Below are positions 42,612-51,939 of a DNA stretch of 64,000 nucleotides, piece by piece (positions within the stretch are counted from its first letter, which is position 1; every line of letters starts with the position of its first letter). The notes below the pieces were generated by a model. It ran no database searches. It was not told where the DNA came from and saw nothing but the letters and a program-made list of their open reading frames with translations. The position numbers and the translations under genes were made by a program. The DNA comes from Terriglobales bacterium (GTDB lineage: Bacteria > Acidobacteriota > Terriglobia > Terriglobales > Acidobacteriaceae), in NCBI GenBank assembly GCA_025936825.1, contig JAICSO010000002.1, positions 1-64,000 on the forward strand, in the 5' to 3' direction.

Positions 42612-44561
42612 ATGAGAACCCACACATTGAGAGTCATTTCGATTGCTGCTCTCGTCTTGACTGCATTTTCGCCAGCAGTGCCCCAGACCACTGCCCCGGC
42701 CCAACCTCCCGCACCGACAGCAGCTGCGACCAATGCCCCTGCGGCTAATGCTTCTGCGGTTCCACCTGCCCAAATTATCGAGTTCCTCAGCCGCACCATT
42801 GCGTGGTATCGCGAGTTGCCTGTTCAGCAGCAGCTTGCCACTGAGCCTGCAGATCTGACGTATGTCCAGGAGAACCGGACGCTAGCCAACCAGGTTGTGC
42901 AGTTGGCTTTCGACTATGCGCGCGCTCAGGCGCAGGCTCAGCCTAAGCAAGTGAAAGCCAACTCGGACCAGGCGCAGCCCTCGCAGCAGTACCAGCGCTT
43001 GACCCAGATGGCGCAAAAAACGGATCAGGATCTCGAAGACACGCAAAAGGAGCTCCAGGACACTCGCGACAAACTCGCCCACGCCACAGCTGCGAAACGC
43101 AAGCTGCTGGAAGCCCAGATCGACGAACTGGAAAGCGAGGTTAATCTGCTGCAGGCGCGCCGGGATGCGCTGAACACCATGGTGGAGTTCGTGGCCAGCA
43201 GCACCAGCGGCGGACTTGGACTGCGCGCGCAGATTGAAGAGCTGGCTCACTCGGTTCCTGCATCGATCAGTCACCCGCAAGGGACAAATGCCACGGGAAA
43301 CACTCCGGAATCGACGACTAACAATCAGGTCACGAGAAAGGCGCCGCCGACTGGCATCTGGGGACTCTCAGCCGACCTGGTTCATCTGTCGTCGAAACGT
43401 AGCACATTGTCCAACCAGTTGAGTGCCACACGAGAGCTTAGCGATGCTTGCAAAAACATGCGCAAGCCTCTGCTCGACAGCCTGCGCAGCCTGATGACCC
43501 AGGGCGATCAGCTGTTCAATGCGGCCGACACTGCCGATCCGCAGCAACTGGCGCAAGAGAAACAACAGCTGGACGTCATCACGGGACAATTCAAGCAGAC
43601 CTCCGCGGGGATGCTCCCGCTCAGCAAAATCATCGTGCTGCTTGATATTTACCAGCGTACGCTTACCAACTGGCGGGAGGCGATTGGCAGTGACGTCCAC
43701 GAGGAAGCGCGGGAACTCCTGCTCCGCATTGGCGTCCTGCTGGCTCTCATCGGAGTGGTGCTCGCCATCGGAGAGATCTGGCGGCGGACGACGTTCCGCT
43801 ACATCCACGAAGCTCGCCGCCGCTACCAGTTCTTGCTGCTGCGCCGCGTGGTGATGTGGGTGGCGATCATTCTCATCATCGTGCTCGCGTTTGCGACACA
43901 GTTGGGCTCGGCCGTTACCTTTGCCGGATTACTCACCGCGGGCGTCGCCGTCGCGTTGCAAAACGTGATCGTCTCCGTGGTCGCATACTTCTTCCTGATA
44001 GGGAAGTATGGAATCCGCGTTGGGGACCGCGTGCAGATTGCTGGTGTGACCGGAGAAGTCGTCGATATCGGTTTAGTTCGAATTCATGTGATGGAACTCG
44101 GCGGTCCCGGAGACTCGCAGCCTACGGGACGGGTGGTAGCGCTGTCGAATTCCATCGTGTTCCAGCCAACGGCAGGCTTGTTCAAGCAAATTCCGGGCAC
44201 TAATTTCTTGTGGCACGAACTCAAGCTTACGTTGTCTTCCGAGACCGACTATCACGCCGCCAAAGAGCGTATTACACAGTCGGTCAACGAAGCTCTTGGT
44301 GAGTACCGCGACAGCATGGAAGCGCAGCGCCGCTCCATGGAAATGAGCCTGACAACAATTTCACCCACAGAGCTGAAACCGAAGATTCGTCTGCACTACA
44401 CGTCGTCAGGAATTGAGGCCGACATCCGTTATCCCGTGGCGCTGGATAAGGCCGGCGAAATGGACGACCACCTCATGCGGGGTGTGATGGCAGCGCTCGA
44501 CAAAGAACCGCGCCTGAAACTGGTCGGCGCCGAAATGCCCACCGCCAAAGCGGGAGACTAG
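42612..44561 (+). CDS. MscS-family mechanosensitive channel with large periplasmic region
   Basis: A 649-residue inner-membrane protein. A signal peptide (1-25) is followed by an Ala/Pro linker and a long Gln-rich coiled-coil periplasmic part (about 55-370), as in MscK/YbiO-type channels. Membrane helices lie at about 377-399 and 415-435, and the pore-lining helix at about 440-470 contains FAGLLTAGVAVALQN. The beta domain holds GKYGIRVGDRVQIAG. It should open under membrane tension to release solutes. It diverges from pstS; the shared 210-base spacer holds the Pho-box-like element. Confidence 0.9.
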   Translation: MRTHTLRVISIAALVLTAFSPAVPQTTAPAQPPAPTAAATNAPAANASAVPPAQIIEFLSRTIAWYRELPVQQQLATEPADLTYVQENRTLANQVVQLAFDYARAQAQAQPKQVKANSDQAQPSQQYQRLTQMAQKTDQDLEDTQKELQDTRDKLAHATAAKRKLLEAQIDELESEVNLLQARRDALNTMVEFVASSTSGGLGLRAQIEELAHSVPASISHPQGTNATGNTPESTTNNQVTRKAPPTGIWGLSADLVHLSSKRSTLSNQLSATRELSDACKNMRKPLLDSLRSLMTQGDQLFNAADTADPQQLAQEKQQLDVITGQFKQTSAGMLPLSKIIVLLDIYQRTLTNWREAIGSDVHEEARELLLRIGVLLALIGVVLAIGEIWRRTTFRYIHEARRRYQFLLLRRVVMWVAIILIIVLAFATQLGSAVTFAGLLTAGVAVALQNVIVSVVAYFFLIGKYGIRVGDRVQIAGVTGEVVDIGLVRIHVMELGGPGDSQPTGRVVALSNSIVFQPTAGLFKQIPGTNFLWHELKLTLSSETDYHAAKERITQSVNEALGEYRDSMEAQRRSMEMSLTTISPTELKPKIRLHYTSSGIEADIRYPVALDKAGEMDDHLMRGVMAALDKEPRLKLVGAEMPTAKAGD

Positions 44562-44579
44562 GGACCGAAACCTGAAAAC

Positions 44580-44720
44580 GAAAACCTTCACCACAGAGGG
44601 CACAAAGGTACACAAAGGAACGCCACAGAGGGATTTCAGAGCGGACAAATCCTGGGGCTCTCCAGCTTCCTCTGTGTCTTTCCTCTGTGTAACTGCGTGT
44701 CCTCTGTGGTGAAGGTTTTT
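44580..44720. terminator. CACAGAGG/CCTCTGTG long hairpin between convergent genes
   Basis: The left arm (44580-44631) runs AAAACCTTCACCACAGAGG and on to GCCACAGAGG; the right arm (44668-44720) is its complement, ending CCTCTGTGGTGAAGG with TTTTT. The arms pair over most of 50 bases and end in A and T runs, so it can serve as a bidirectional terminator for the channel gene and nuoN. Confidence 0.7.
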
Positions 44721-44756
44721 CAGGGCGGTAGCGGAAGAGGATCCGCGTTCAATGTT

Positions 44757-46262
44757 CTATCTCAACAATTCCACCGATCGGCTTGCGTATTCGAGCACAC
44801 GATTCGGCAGGACGCCGAGATAAATCGTCGCCGCTAGGCTTAACCCTAATGCAAAACCCAAGCCCACCGGAATGGGCGCAACCGGGATTTCCTCGCGCGG
44901 TTCGCGCATGTACATGACGACGATAATTCGCAGATAGTAATACGCGGCAATGGCGCTGTTGATCACGCCAATGATGACCAGGCCCACGAGGTTCTGCTGC
45001 AGCGCGGCGCTGAACACGTAGAACTTGGCAAAGAATCCGCCGAACGCGGGAATGCCAATAAGCGACAGCAGGAACGTGGTGAATACCGCTGCCAGGACCG
45101 GCGATCGCTTGCCCAACCCGGCGTAGTCTTCGATGGTCACATAGCGTTCGCCCTGGCTCGCGAAGTGCCCGACAACGGCGAAGGCACCGACATTCATGAC
45201 CGCGTAGGACGCCGTGTAGAACATCGCCGCCGCAATGCCATTCTTCGCATCAGCCGAAGGCCATACCGCAAATGCCACCAGCAAATATCCGGCATGCGCA
45301 ATCGACGAATACGCCAGCAACCGCTTAACGTTGTCCTGCACGAGGGCTGCGATGTTGCCAATGGTCATGGACAGCGCGGCAACAACCCAGATGAGCCATA
45401 CACGCCCCGGCACATGTCCCTGGAACATGATTCGCAATAGGACCGCAAAAACGGCGGCTTTTGGTGCCGTGGACATGAATGCAACCACCGGTGAGGGCGC
45501 GCCCTCGTAAACGTCCGGCGTCCAGATGTGGAAAGGCGCGGCAGCAACTTTGAATCCGAGTCCGACAAACATCAGCGCCACGCCGACATAAGCCAGCATC
45601 GGCCCGTGTCCCAGTTCAAACTGGCTCAAAGCCTCGCCTATCGTCGAGATGCTTGTTGACCCAGTCGCGCCAAACATCAACGCTACTCCATACAGGAAGA
45701 ACGAAGTCGCGAACGACCCCAACAAGAAGTATTTGACGGAAGACTCGGCGGAGATGGCCGACCGACGCCGGAATCCCGCGAGGATGTAGGTCGCAATCGA
45801 GGAGATCTCCAGCGCGACGAAGATCAGGACCAATTCCACCGCCGAAGACATCAAGTCCATCCCCACTGCGCCGAACAGCAACAGGCCGTAGTATTCGCCG
45901 GCTCGAATCTGCTGCACTTCCATGTATTCATAGGAAGCGAGAATCACCAGGATGGTGACGGCCGCGACTACGAAGTGGAAGAAGATGCTGAAGGCATCGA
46001 TCTGCACCATGTTCCAGAATGCAGCAAGACTTGCAACCCCTGTGTGGCTTAGATAGTGTCCCTGAAATATGGTGGCTGCCATGGCGAGAATGCCGCCAAT
46101 CAAAGCAACGCCACCGAGGGTGCGCTGACTGCGGCGCTCGTCCATCACCGGATCGAGCATCATGATGATCAGTCCGAAAATCGAGAGAACAATCTCCGGC
46201 AGAATGCTGACGTAATCGGGTCCGTGCGGGATGGCGTTCATCGTTTGAAATGCGAGCGTCAC
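44757..46262 (-). CDS. nuoN: NADH-quinone oxidoreductase subunit N
   Basis: A 501-residue antiporter-like membrane subunit of complex I with about 14 helices. Conserved phrases are MYCEISSIATYIL-like (here VALEISSIATYILAG), SVKYFLLGSFATSFFLYG and KAAAAPFHIWTPDVYEGAP-like (here FKVAAAPFHIWTPDVYEG). GTG 46262 overlaps the nuoM stop (GTGA); an internal ATG at 46241 is an alternative start. Last gene of the operon. Confidence 0.95.
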   Translation of the reverse strand: MTLAFQTMNAIPHGPDYVSILPEIVLSIFGLIIMMLDPVMDERRSQRTLGGVALIGGILAMAATIFQGHYLSHTGVASLAAFWNMVQIDAFSIFFHFVVAAVTILVILASYEYMEVQQIRAGEYYGLLLFGAVGMDLMSSAVELVLIFVALEISSIATYILAGFRRRSAISAESSVKYFLLGSFATSFFLYGVALMFGATGSTSISTIGEALSQFELGHGPMLAYVGVALMFVGLGFKVAAAPFHIWTPDVYEGAPSPVVAFMSTAPKAAVFAVLLRIMFQGHVPGRVWLIWVVAALSMTIGNIAALVQDNVKRLLAYSSIAHAGYLLVAFAVWPSADAKNGIAAAMFYTASYAVMNVGAFAVVGHFASQGERYVTIEDYAGLGKRSPVLAAVFTTFLLSLIGIPAFGGFFAKFYVFSAALQQNLVGLVIIGVINSAIAAYYYLRIIVVMYMREPREEIPVAPIPVGLGFALGLSLAATIYLGVLPNRVLEYASRSVELLR

Positions 46263-47815
46263 TGGCCTACCACCTTGCTGGCCAGTGCTTGTGTGGCGCG
46301 GGCGCCCTCGCCCGCGAGGCTTATGTTCTTCTCAGTGCTCGGGCTCAGCACATTCTTTACCGCCGGATCAATTCCATTCAGCCACAGCATCGGCGCAACG
46401 CCCATTGCGAGCGCCATCACCACTGCTGGCCATAGCGCCGTCTTCTCGCGCAAATTCAGATCGGGAAGGGAATTTTTCACGTCATGCTTCACTTGGCCGA
46501 AGAACACCCGCTGATACATCCAAAGCAGGTAACACGCGCTCCAGATCACGCCGGTCGCGCCCACGATCCCCCACCACATCTTCGCCTGAAATGCGCCGCT
46601 CAGGACGAGGAACTCGCCAATAAAACCATTCAACAGCGGCAATCCGACGGATGCCAACACCACAACCAGGAAGAAGCGCGCATATGCGGGCATCGGTGTT
46701 GCGAGTCCGCCAAACTCGGAGATCTCATACGTGTGCCGCCGCTCGTAGAGAATACCCGCCAGCATGAACAGGCCGCCTGTCGCAACCCCGTGCGCCAGCA
46801 TAATGAACATGGCGCCATTCAGTCCCGCTTGCGTAAAGCTAAAGATGCCGAGCACCACAAATCCCAGGTGGCTGATCGATGAGTACGCGATCAGCTTCTT
46901 CATATTCGGCTGCACCATCGCAACCAGTGCGCCGTAAACGATGCCTATCAGCGCCAGAACTCCGATCCATCCGGCATTCGCGCGCGCTTGCTCAGGAAAC
47001 AGTCCGAGGTTGAAGCGCAGCATTCCGTAGGTGCCCATCTTCAGCAGGACGCCCGCCAGGAGGACAGATCCCGCTGTGGGCGCTTCCACGTGCGCGTCAG
47101 GCAACCAGGTGTGGAACGGGAACAGCGGAACCTTGACCGCGAATGCGATGAAGAAACCAAGGAACAGCCAGAATGAGGCACCCGCGAAATCTGGGATTCC
47201 GCCGCTGTGTATTTGGTTCTGCAGTACCACGAAATCGAAGCTTCCGGTCTTCGCGTATAACCACAAGATCCCCGCCAGCATGAACACCGAGGCGATCATG
47301 GTGTACAGGAAGAACTTCACAGCGGCGTACACGCGTCTTCCGTGGCCGAACATGCCGATGAGCAGCGCCATCGGGATAAGCGTAGCTTCCCAGAAGAAGT
47401 AAAAAAGGAAGAGATCGAGCGCGACGAACACGCCAAGGAGCGCACTTTCCAGCACCAGCAGCAGAATGAAAAATTCCTTCACCCGCTCGTGAATTGATGT
47501 CCAGGAGATCAGCACGCACAGTGGCGTGAGAAACGTGGTCAGCACCACCAGCCACATGGAGATGCCATCCATGCCCATGTGGTAGTGAATGTTGGGGCTG
47601 CTGATCCAGGGAACGTTCTGCTCAAACTGGAATCCTGCGTGATCGCGATGGAAGTGCGCTGGCAGATGCAGCGACGCAATAAAAGCGATAAAGGAGACGA
47701 GCAGGGCAAACCAGCGGATCTCGCGGTCGCGCCGCGGCGCGAGCATCAGCAACACGCCTCCAGCCGCAGGGATGAACGTCACCAACGTCAATATGTTTTG
47801 ATCGAGCCAGTTCAT
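46259..47815 (-). CDS. nuoM: NADH-quinone oxidoreductase subunit M
   Basis: A 518-residue antiporter-like subunit. Typical are YFFWEATLIPMALLIG, FPFHTWLPDAHVEAPT, VLLAGVLLKMGTYG and LIAYSSISHLGFV. ATG 47815 overlaps the nuoL stop (ATGA). The last about 20 residues (SLAGEGARATQALASK) are encoded by a GGGCGAGGGCGCCCG palindrome that also occurs in the cystathionine enzyme leader, so the C-terminus seems to have been replaced or lengthened by repeat DNA. Confidence 0.95.
   Translation of the reverse strand: MNWLDQNILTLVTFIPAAGGVLLMLAPRRDREIRWFALLVSFIAFIASLHLPAHFHRDHAGFQFEQNVPWISSPNIHYHMGMDGISMWLVVLTTFLTPLCVLISWTSIHERVKEFFILLLVLESALLGVFVALDLFLFYFFWEATLIPMALLIGMFGHGRRVYAAVKFFLYTMIASVFMLAGILWLYAKTGSFDFVVLQNQIHSGGIPDFAGASFWLFLGFFIAFAVKVPLFPFHTWLPDAHVEAPTAGSVLLAGVLLKMGTYGMLRFNLGLFPEQARANAGWIGVLALIGIVYGALVAMVQPNMKKLIAYSSISHLGFVVLGIFSFTQAGLNGAMFIMLAHGVATGGLFMLAGILYERRHTYEISEFGGLATPMPAYARFFLVVVLASVGLPLLNGFIGEFLVLSGAFQAKMWWGIVGATGVIWSACYLLWMYQRVFFGQVKHDVKNSLPDLNLREKTALWPAVVMALAMGVAPMLWLNGIDPAVKNVLSPSTEKNISLAGEGARATQALASKVVGQ
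46291..46320 (-). repeat. GGGCGAGGGCGCCCG palindrome inside nuoM
   Basis: On the minus strand GCGGGCGAGGGCGCCCGCGCC lies within the last codons of nuoM (word GGGCGAGGGCGCCCG). The same palindrome is at 2671-2686 and a close variant is in nuoL at 48461-48510. Confidence 0.65.
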
Positions 47816-49902
47816 CTCGTGCCCACCCAAACCATGTATGCCAGCACGCACGCCGCGCCAATCGCCACCCATCCGGCGTAGGAGCGCAGATTACCGGACT
47901 GCATGTGCCGTACTTCATCCGACAATTCCCGTGCACCAGCGGCCCCGCCGTTCAATGTTCCATCAATGACCGTCTGATCGACTCCGCGCCAGAAGACCAG
48001 TGTGGATATCCCGATCAGCGGCTTGACGAAAATCGTTGCGTACATCTCATCGACCCAGTATTTGTTCGCGACCGCGGTATAGAGCGCATGCAGCGAATCG
48101 GCGATGCGGTCGGGAAGGTCAGGCTTGGCGGAGTAGAGAAGCCACGCGAGGAACAACCCGAGGAAGCCGGCGGCAACCGAGATTCCTGTGAACATCAGCT
48201 CCGTCGAGTGACCTGTCTTCGGTTCCTCGCCTTCGGTTGTTTGCTCCGGAGGAACCGACTCTCCCGCCTGTGCATGTTCCGCGTTGACAGCAGGAGTGCT
48301 CGAGCGGAACACCGGCCCAAGGAACTTATCGAAGTGATTGCTGCCGCCCAGAGATCCCGGAATGCCGACCCATCCACCGACAATCGATAAAACCGCAAGA
48401 ACAACCAGCGGCCCCAGCATCACCCACGGGCTCTCGTGCACTCCGCCGTGTCCGTGCCCATGTGGCGCGGGCGCGTGTGGGGCGGGCGCCTCGCCCGCCG
48501 TATCCCGTCCTAAATGCGTCCCATGCCCCGCATGCTCTTCATGCCCATGCGAAGATCCCGCCGCCCCGCGATACTCGCCGGCAAACGTCATGAACATAAG
48601 CCGGAACATGTAGAAGGAAGTCATGAACGCCGTGACCACGCCGACAATCCAGTAAGCCCAGCTTGCCTGGTACGCGCGCCACAGAATTTCGTCCTTGCTG
48701 AAGAAGCCTGCCCAGCCCGGAATGCCCGCAATGGCGAAGGTTGCCATAAGCATCGTGAACCACGTCCAGGGAATCTTCTTCCACAGTCCGCCCATTTTGC
48801 GCATGTCCTGCTCGCCACCAACGGCATGGATCACCGAACCCGCCGCCAGGAACAGCAGGCCCTTGAAGAACGCGTGCGTCATCAGGTGGAAGATGCCCGC
48901 GGAGAACGCGCCCACGCCGCACGCCATGAACATGTATCCAAGCTGCGAGACAGTGGAGTAGGCCAGAACTTTCTTGATGTCGGTTTGTGCAATTCCGATT
49001 GTCGCCGCGAAGAATGCCGTGAGCGTTCCAATGATCGCGACCACCATCATTGCGCTCGGCGCGCGCTCAAAGATCACGTGCGATCGCGCCACCATGTACA
49101 CGCCCGCAGTGACCATCGTGGCGGCGTGGATCAGCGCGGACACTGGCGTCGGGCCTTCCATCGCATCCGGCAGCCAGACGTACAGCGGAATCTGTGCCGA
49201 CTTGCCGCACGCGCCAACCATGAGCAGAAGTGCAATTGCTGTCAGGAATCCAGCGCCGGAGGTCTCCTGCGCATAGGGCCTCACCGCGTCGAACACCTTC
49301 GCAAAATCCAACGATCCGAAGTGCTGGATCATCAGAAAGAGTGCGATCAGGAACCCGAAATCGCCAATCCGATTAACGATGAACGCTTTCTTGCCTGCCG
49401 CCGCAGCCGAATCGCGCGTGAAGAAGAACCCGATCAGCAGATACGACGCGAGGCCCACGCCCTCCCAGCCGATGAACATCAGCAGGTAGTTGCTGGCCAG
49501 CACCAGCGTGAGCATAAAAAACATGAAGAGGTTCAGATAGGAGAAGAAGCGGTAGAAGCCGCCTTCCTCCCACATATATCCCACCGAGTAGATGTGGATC
49601 AGGAATCCAACGCCAGTGACCACCATCAGCATCACGACGGAGAGTTGATCGATCGCGAAAGAATAGCTGACGCTGAAATCTCCCGAGCGAAGCCAAGTTG
49701 CGACCGTCTCAACGTATGGAATCGTGGACAGGGAAGAGAACTGCGAAACCACCCACAACGCCATCGCGAACGCCGCCCCGCAAAACGTCAGCGCAACGGT
49801 CGCGACTAGTCCACGGGAGAAGCGCTTCCCGAGCAGGCCATTGATGGCGGCGCCGGCCAGCGGCAGCAGTGGAATGATCCAGAGGTGAAGATTCTCGGTC
49901 AT
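47812..49902 (-). CDS. nuoL: NADH-quinone oxidoreductase subunit L
   Basis: A 696-residue proton-pumping membrane subunit with the lateral helix at the C-terminus. Conserved parts include [60 protein letters not shown] and [14 protein letters not shown] His/Ala/Pro-rich insert at about 465-500 ([23 protein letters not shown]) lies in the loop before the last helices and partly derives from palindromic repeat DNA. It might bind metal, or be neutral. Confidence 0.96.
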   Translation of the reverse strand: MTENLHLWIIPLLPLAGAAINGLLGKRFSRGLVATVALTFCGAAFAMALWVVSQFSSLSTIPYVETVATWLRSGDFSVSYSFAIDQLSVVMLMVVTGVGFLIHIYSVGYMWEEGGFYRFFSYLNLFMFFMLTLVLASNYLLMFIGWEGVGLASYLLIGFFFTRDSAAAAGKKAFIVNRIGDFGFLIALFLMIQHFGSLDFAKVFDAVRPYAQETSGAGFLTAIALLLMVGACGKSAQIPLYVWLPDAMEGPTPVSALIHAATMVTAGVYMVARSHVIFERAPSAMMVVAIIGTLTAFFAATIGIAQTDIKKVLAYSTVSQLGYMFMACGVGAFSAGIFHLMTHAFFKGLLFLAAGSVIHAVGGEQDMRKMGGLWKKIPWTWFTMLMATFAIAGIPGWAGFFSKDEILWRAYQASWAYWIVGVVTAFMTSFYMFRLMFMTFAGEYRGAAGSSHGHEEHAGHGTHLGRDTAGEAPAPHAPAPHGHGHGGVHESPWVMLGPLVVLAVLSIVGGWVGIPGSLGGSNHFDKFLGPVFRSSTPAVNAEHAQAGESVPPEQTTEGEEPKTGHSTELMFTGISVAAGFLGLFLAWLLYSAKPDLPDRIADSLHALYTAVANKYWVDEMYATIFVKPLIGISTLVFWRGVDQTVIDGTLNGGAAGARELSDEVRHMQSGNLRSYAGWVAIGAACVLAYMVWVGTR
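48461..48510 (-). repeat. Palindromic repeat inside nuoL
   Basis: Minus-strand words GGCGGGCGAGGCGCCCGCC and GCGCCCGCGCC encode the [11 protein letters not shown] part of the His-rich loop. Close variant of the palindrome in nuoM and in the cystathionine enzyme leader. Confidence 0.55.
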
Positions 49903-50207
49903 AGTTTGAGCAGGTTCACCTGGTCAATATTCAAAGTCTCACGCGTGCGGAACACCGCAATAATGATTGCCAATCCCACAGCCGCTTCGGCCGCCGCCAC
50001 GACCATTACAAAGAACACGAACACCTGCCCGCTCAGGTTGTGCCAGCGCGCAGCGAACGCCACGAACGAGAGGTTCACGCCGTTGAGCATCAGCTCGATC
50101 GACATGAAGATGGTGATGATGTTGCGCTTGATCAGAAACCCCGTCACCCCGCAGGCGAACAGGATCGCGCTCAGCACCAGGTAATAAGAAACGGGAATTT
50201 CTTCCAC
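49899..50207 (-). CDS. nuoK: NADH-quinone oxidoreductase subunit K
   Basis: A 102-residue three-helix subunit, full length. The essential helix-2 Glu is in [13 protein letters not shown] and the helix-3 Glu in [11 protein letters not shown]. It overlaps nuoL (ATGA) and follows nuoJ directly. Confidence 0.96.
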   Translation of the reverse strand: MEEIPVSYYLVLSAILFACGVTGFLIKRNIITIFMSIELMLNGVNLSFVAFAARWHNLSGQVFVFFVMVVAAAEAAVGLAIIIAVFRTRETLNIDQVNLLKL

Positions 50208-50729
50208 TTAACTCTCCCTCTTCGATTCCTGCACGGCCTCGGGACGCGCTGCGAGCACCACTGCGCCCATGATCGCAATCAACACCAGGATCGACGTGAC
50301 CTCAAATGGAAGCAGGAACTCGTGAAACAGCAGTTGCGCAATGTCTTTTGGATGTCCGGGCAGTGCGCCGATCGTAACCCCTCCGCCGCCCGAATATCTC
50401 AGCACCGCCCAGCAGATAAGAACCGCGCCGGTCAGCAGTCCTGGAATCCCCAGCAGCCACGCGACCGTGCTGCCGCTGGTGTGCTCTTCTTCTCCGGCGT
50501 TCAGCAACATAATGACGAACACAAACAACACCATGATGGCGCCGGCGTAGACGATCACCTGCACTGCGGCGACGAATTCCGCGCCCAGCAGTAGGTACTC
50601 CACTGCAAGCGAAGCCATCACCACCACCAGCGACAGCGCGCTGTTGATCGGATGCTTCTGCACCAGCAGGTTCACCGCGCCTGCGACACAGATCAGGCCG
50701 AACACCGAGAATAGGACAAGATGCAACAT
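50208..50729 (-). CDS. nuoJ: NADH-quinone oxidoreductase subunit J
   Basis: A 173-residue five-helix subunit; helix 3 carries VQVIVYAGAIMVLFVFVIM with the conserved Tyr and pi-bulge region. In most bacteria nuoI lies between nuoH and nuoJ; here only a 70-base hairpin repeat separates them. Confidence 0.95.
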   Translation of the reverse strand: MLHLVLFSVFGLICVAGAVNLLVQKHPINSALSLVVVMASLAVEYLLLGAEFVAAVQVIVYAGAIMVLFVFVIMLLNAGEEEHTSGSTVAWLLGIPGLLTGAVLICWAVLRYSGGGGVTIGALPGHPKDIAQLLFHEFLLPFEVTSILVLIAIMGAVVLAARPEAVQESKRES

Positions 50730-50735
50730 GAGATC

Positions 50736-50806
50736 AGTTGTTAGTTGCTAGTACCTAGTTGCTAGTAGTCCGGGCTAGCTACTAACAACTAGCTACTAGC
50801 TACTTT
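50736..50806. repeat. CTAGTTGCTAGT-word inverted repeat between nuoH and nuoJ
   Basis: The left arm (50736-50768) of GTTGTTAGTTGCTAGTACC words pairs with a right arm (about 50777-50806) of GCTAGCTACTAACAACTAG words. The nuoH stop codon lies inside the right arm. Confidence 0.75.
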
Positions 50807-51837
50807 AATGCCACCACTAACGCCGTAATCACCAAATTCGCAATCGCTACTGGCAGCAAAAACTTCCATCCGAACGCCATTAACTGGTCGTAGCGGAAGC
50901 GCGGCAACGTTCCGCGCACCCAGATATAAATAAAGAGGAAGACAAAAATCCGCAGCGCGAACCAGAACACCGGCAGGATGGCCTGCAGAATATCCGGACC
51001 AAATACTGGCCCGCTCCAGCCGCCCAGGAACAGTAGCGACGCCAGGCACGCGACGGTAATCATGTTCGAGTATTCCGCCATGAAGAACATGGCGAACTTC
51101 ATCGCGCTGTACTCGGTGTGATAGCCCGCAACGAGTTCTGTCTCCGCTTCCGGCAGGTCAAACGGGATTCGGTTCGTTTCCGCGTACGCCGCCGTCAAAT
51201 AAATAAAAAACGCGACAATTTGCCCACCCTTAAAGATGAACCAGTTCGGGATCCATGGCCCGAAGTGACCAGCTTGAGCCTCAACGATTCCTCGCAGGCT
51301 GAACGTTCCGGCCAGAATCAACACACCTACCAGTGACAGTCCAAGCGCGATTTCGTAGCTCACCATTTGTGCACTGGCACGCAGTCCGCCGAGCAGGGAA
51401 TACTTGCTATTCGACGACCAGCCCGAGAGTGCCACGCCATACACGCCCAGGGATGTAATTCCGAGTACCACCAGCAATCCGATGTTTACGTCAGTAATCT
51501 GCAGCGGGATCTCATGACCCAGAATGGTCACGGTATTGCCGAACGGAATCACCGCGATCGAGGTAATCGCAAAAATGACGGCCAGCATTGGCGCCGCGAT
51601 GTACAGCGGCTTGTACACGTGCGGCGGCGTCAGGTCCTCTTTAAATAAAAACTTGATTCCGTCAGCGGCGGGCTGCAGCAATCCGAATGGACCAACCCGC
51701 GTGGGTCCCCAGCGATTCTGCATGCGCCCAACGACCTTGCGCTCCAGCCAAACGGTGTACGCGACCGCCGTCAGCAGGACAAAGATCACGAGCACAATCT
51801 TGATGACGGAAACAATGATGAAGAAAGTTATGCTCAA
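50800..51837 (-). CDS. nuoH: NADH-quinone oxidoreductase subunit H
   Basis: A 345-residue membrane subunit that forms the quinone chamber entrance. Conserved: ERKVVGRMQNRWGPTRVGP, QPAADGIKFLFKED, AYAETNRIPFDLPEAETELV and GYHTEYSAMKFAMFF. The final codons and stop are part of the neighbouring repeat. Confidence 0.96.
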   Translation of the reverse strand: MSITFFIIVSVIKIVLVIFVLLTAVAYTVWLERKVVGRMQNRWGPTRVGPFGLLQPAADGIKFLFKEDLTPPHVYKPLYIAAPMLAVIFAITSIAVIPFGNTVTILGHEIPLQITDVNIGLLVVLGITSLGVYGVALSGWSSNSKYSLLGGLRASAQMVSYEIALGLSLVGVLILAGTFSLRGIVEAQAGHFGPWIPNWFIFKGGQIVAFFIYLTAAYAETNRIPFDLPEAETELVAGYHTEYSAMKFAMFFMAEYSNMITVACLASLLFLGGWSGPVFGPDILQAILPVFWFALRIFVFLFIYIWVRGTLPRFRYDQLMAFGWKFLLPVAIANLVITALVVALK

Positions 51838-51842
51838 TGTAG

Positions 51843-51939
51843 TTTGTTAGTAACTAGTAGCTAGTTGTTAGTTCTATTGCAGTCTGCACCGGTGCATCCT
51901 ACGGTTCTTGCTAGCAACTAACCACTAGTCACTAGCAAC
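51843..51939. repeat. CTAGTAGCTAGTTG-word inverted repeat between nuoG and nuoH
   Basis: Arms at 51843-51873 (TTGTTAGTAACTAGTAGC) and 51909-51939 (GCTAGCAACTAACCACTAG) are imperfect complements. In the loop GCACCGGTGC is a perfect palindrome. The nuoG stop and its last residues (VASD) are encoded by the right arm. The words match the repeat between nuoH and nuoJ. Confidence 0.75.

Noticed and set aside
48514-49809. 431-residue open frame on the plus strand
   Set aside because: Antisense to nuoL; residues are mostly Arg/His and show no fold-like pattern.
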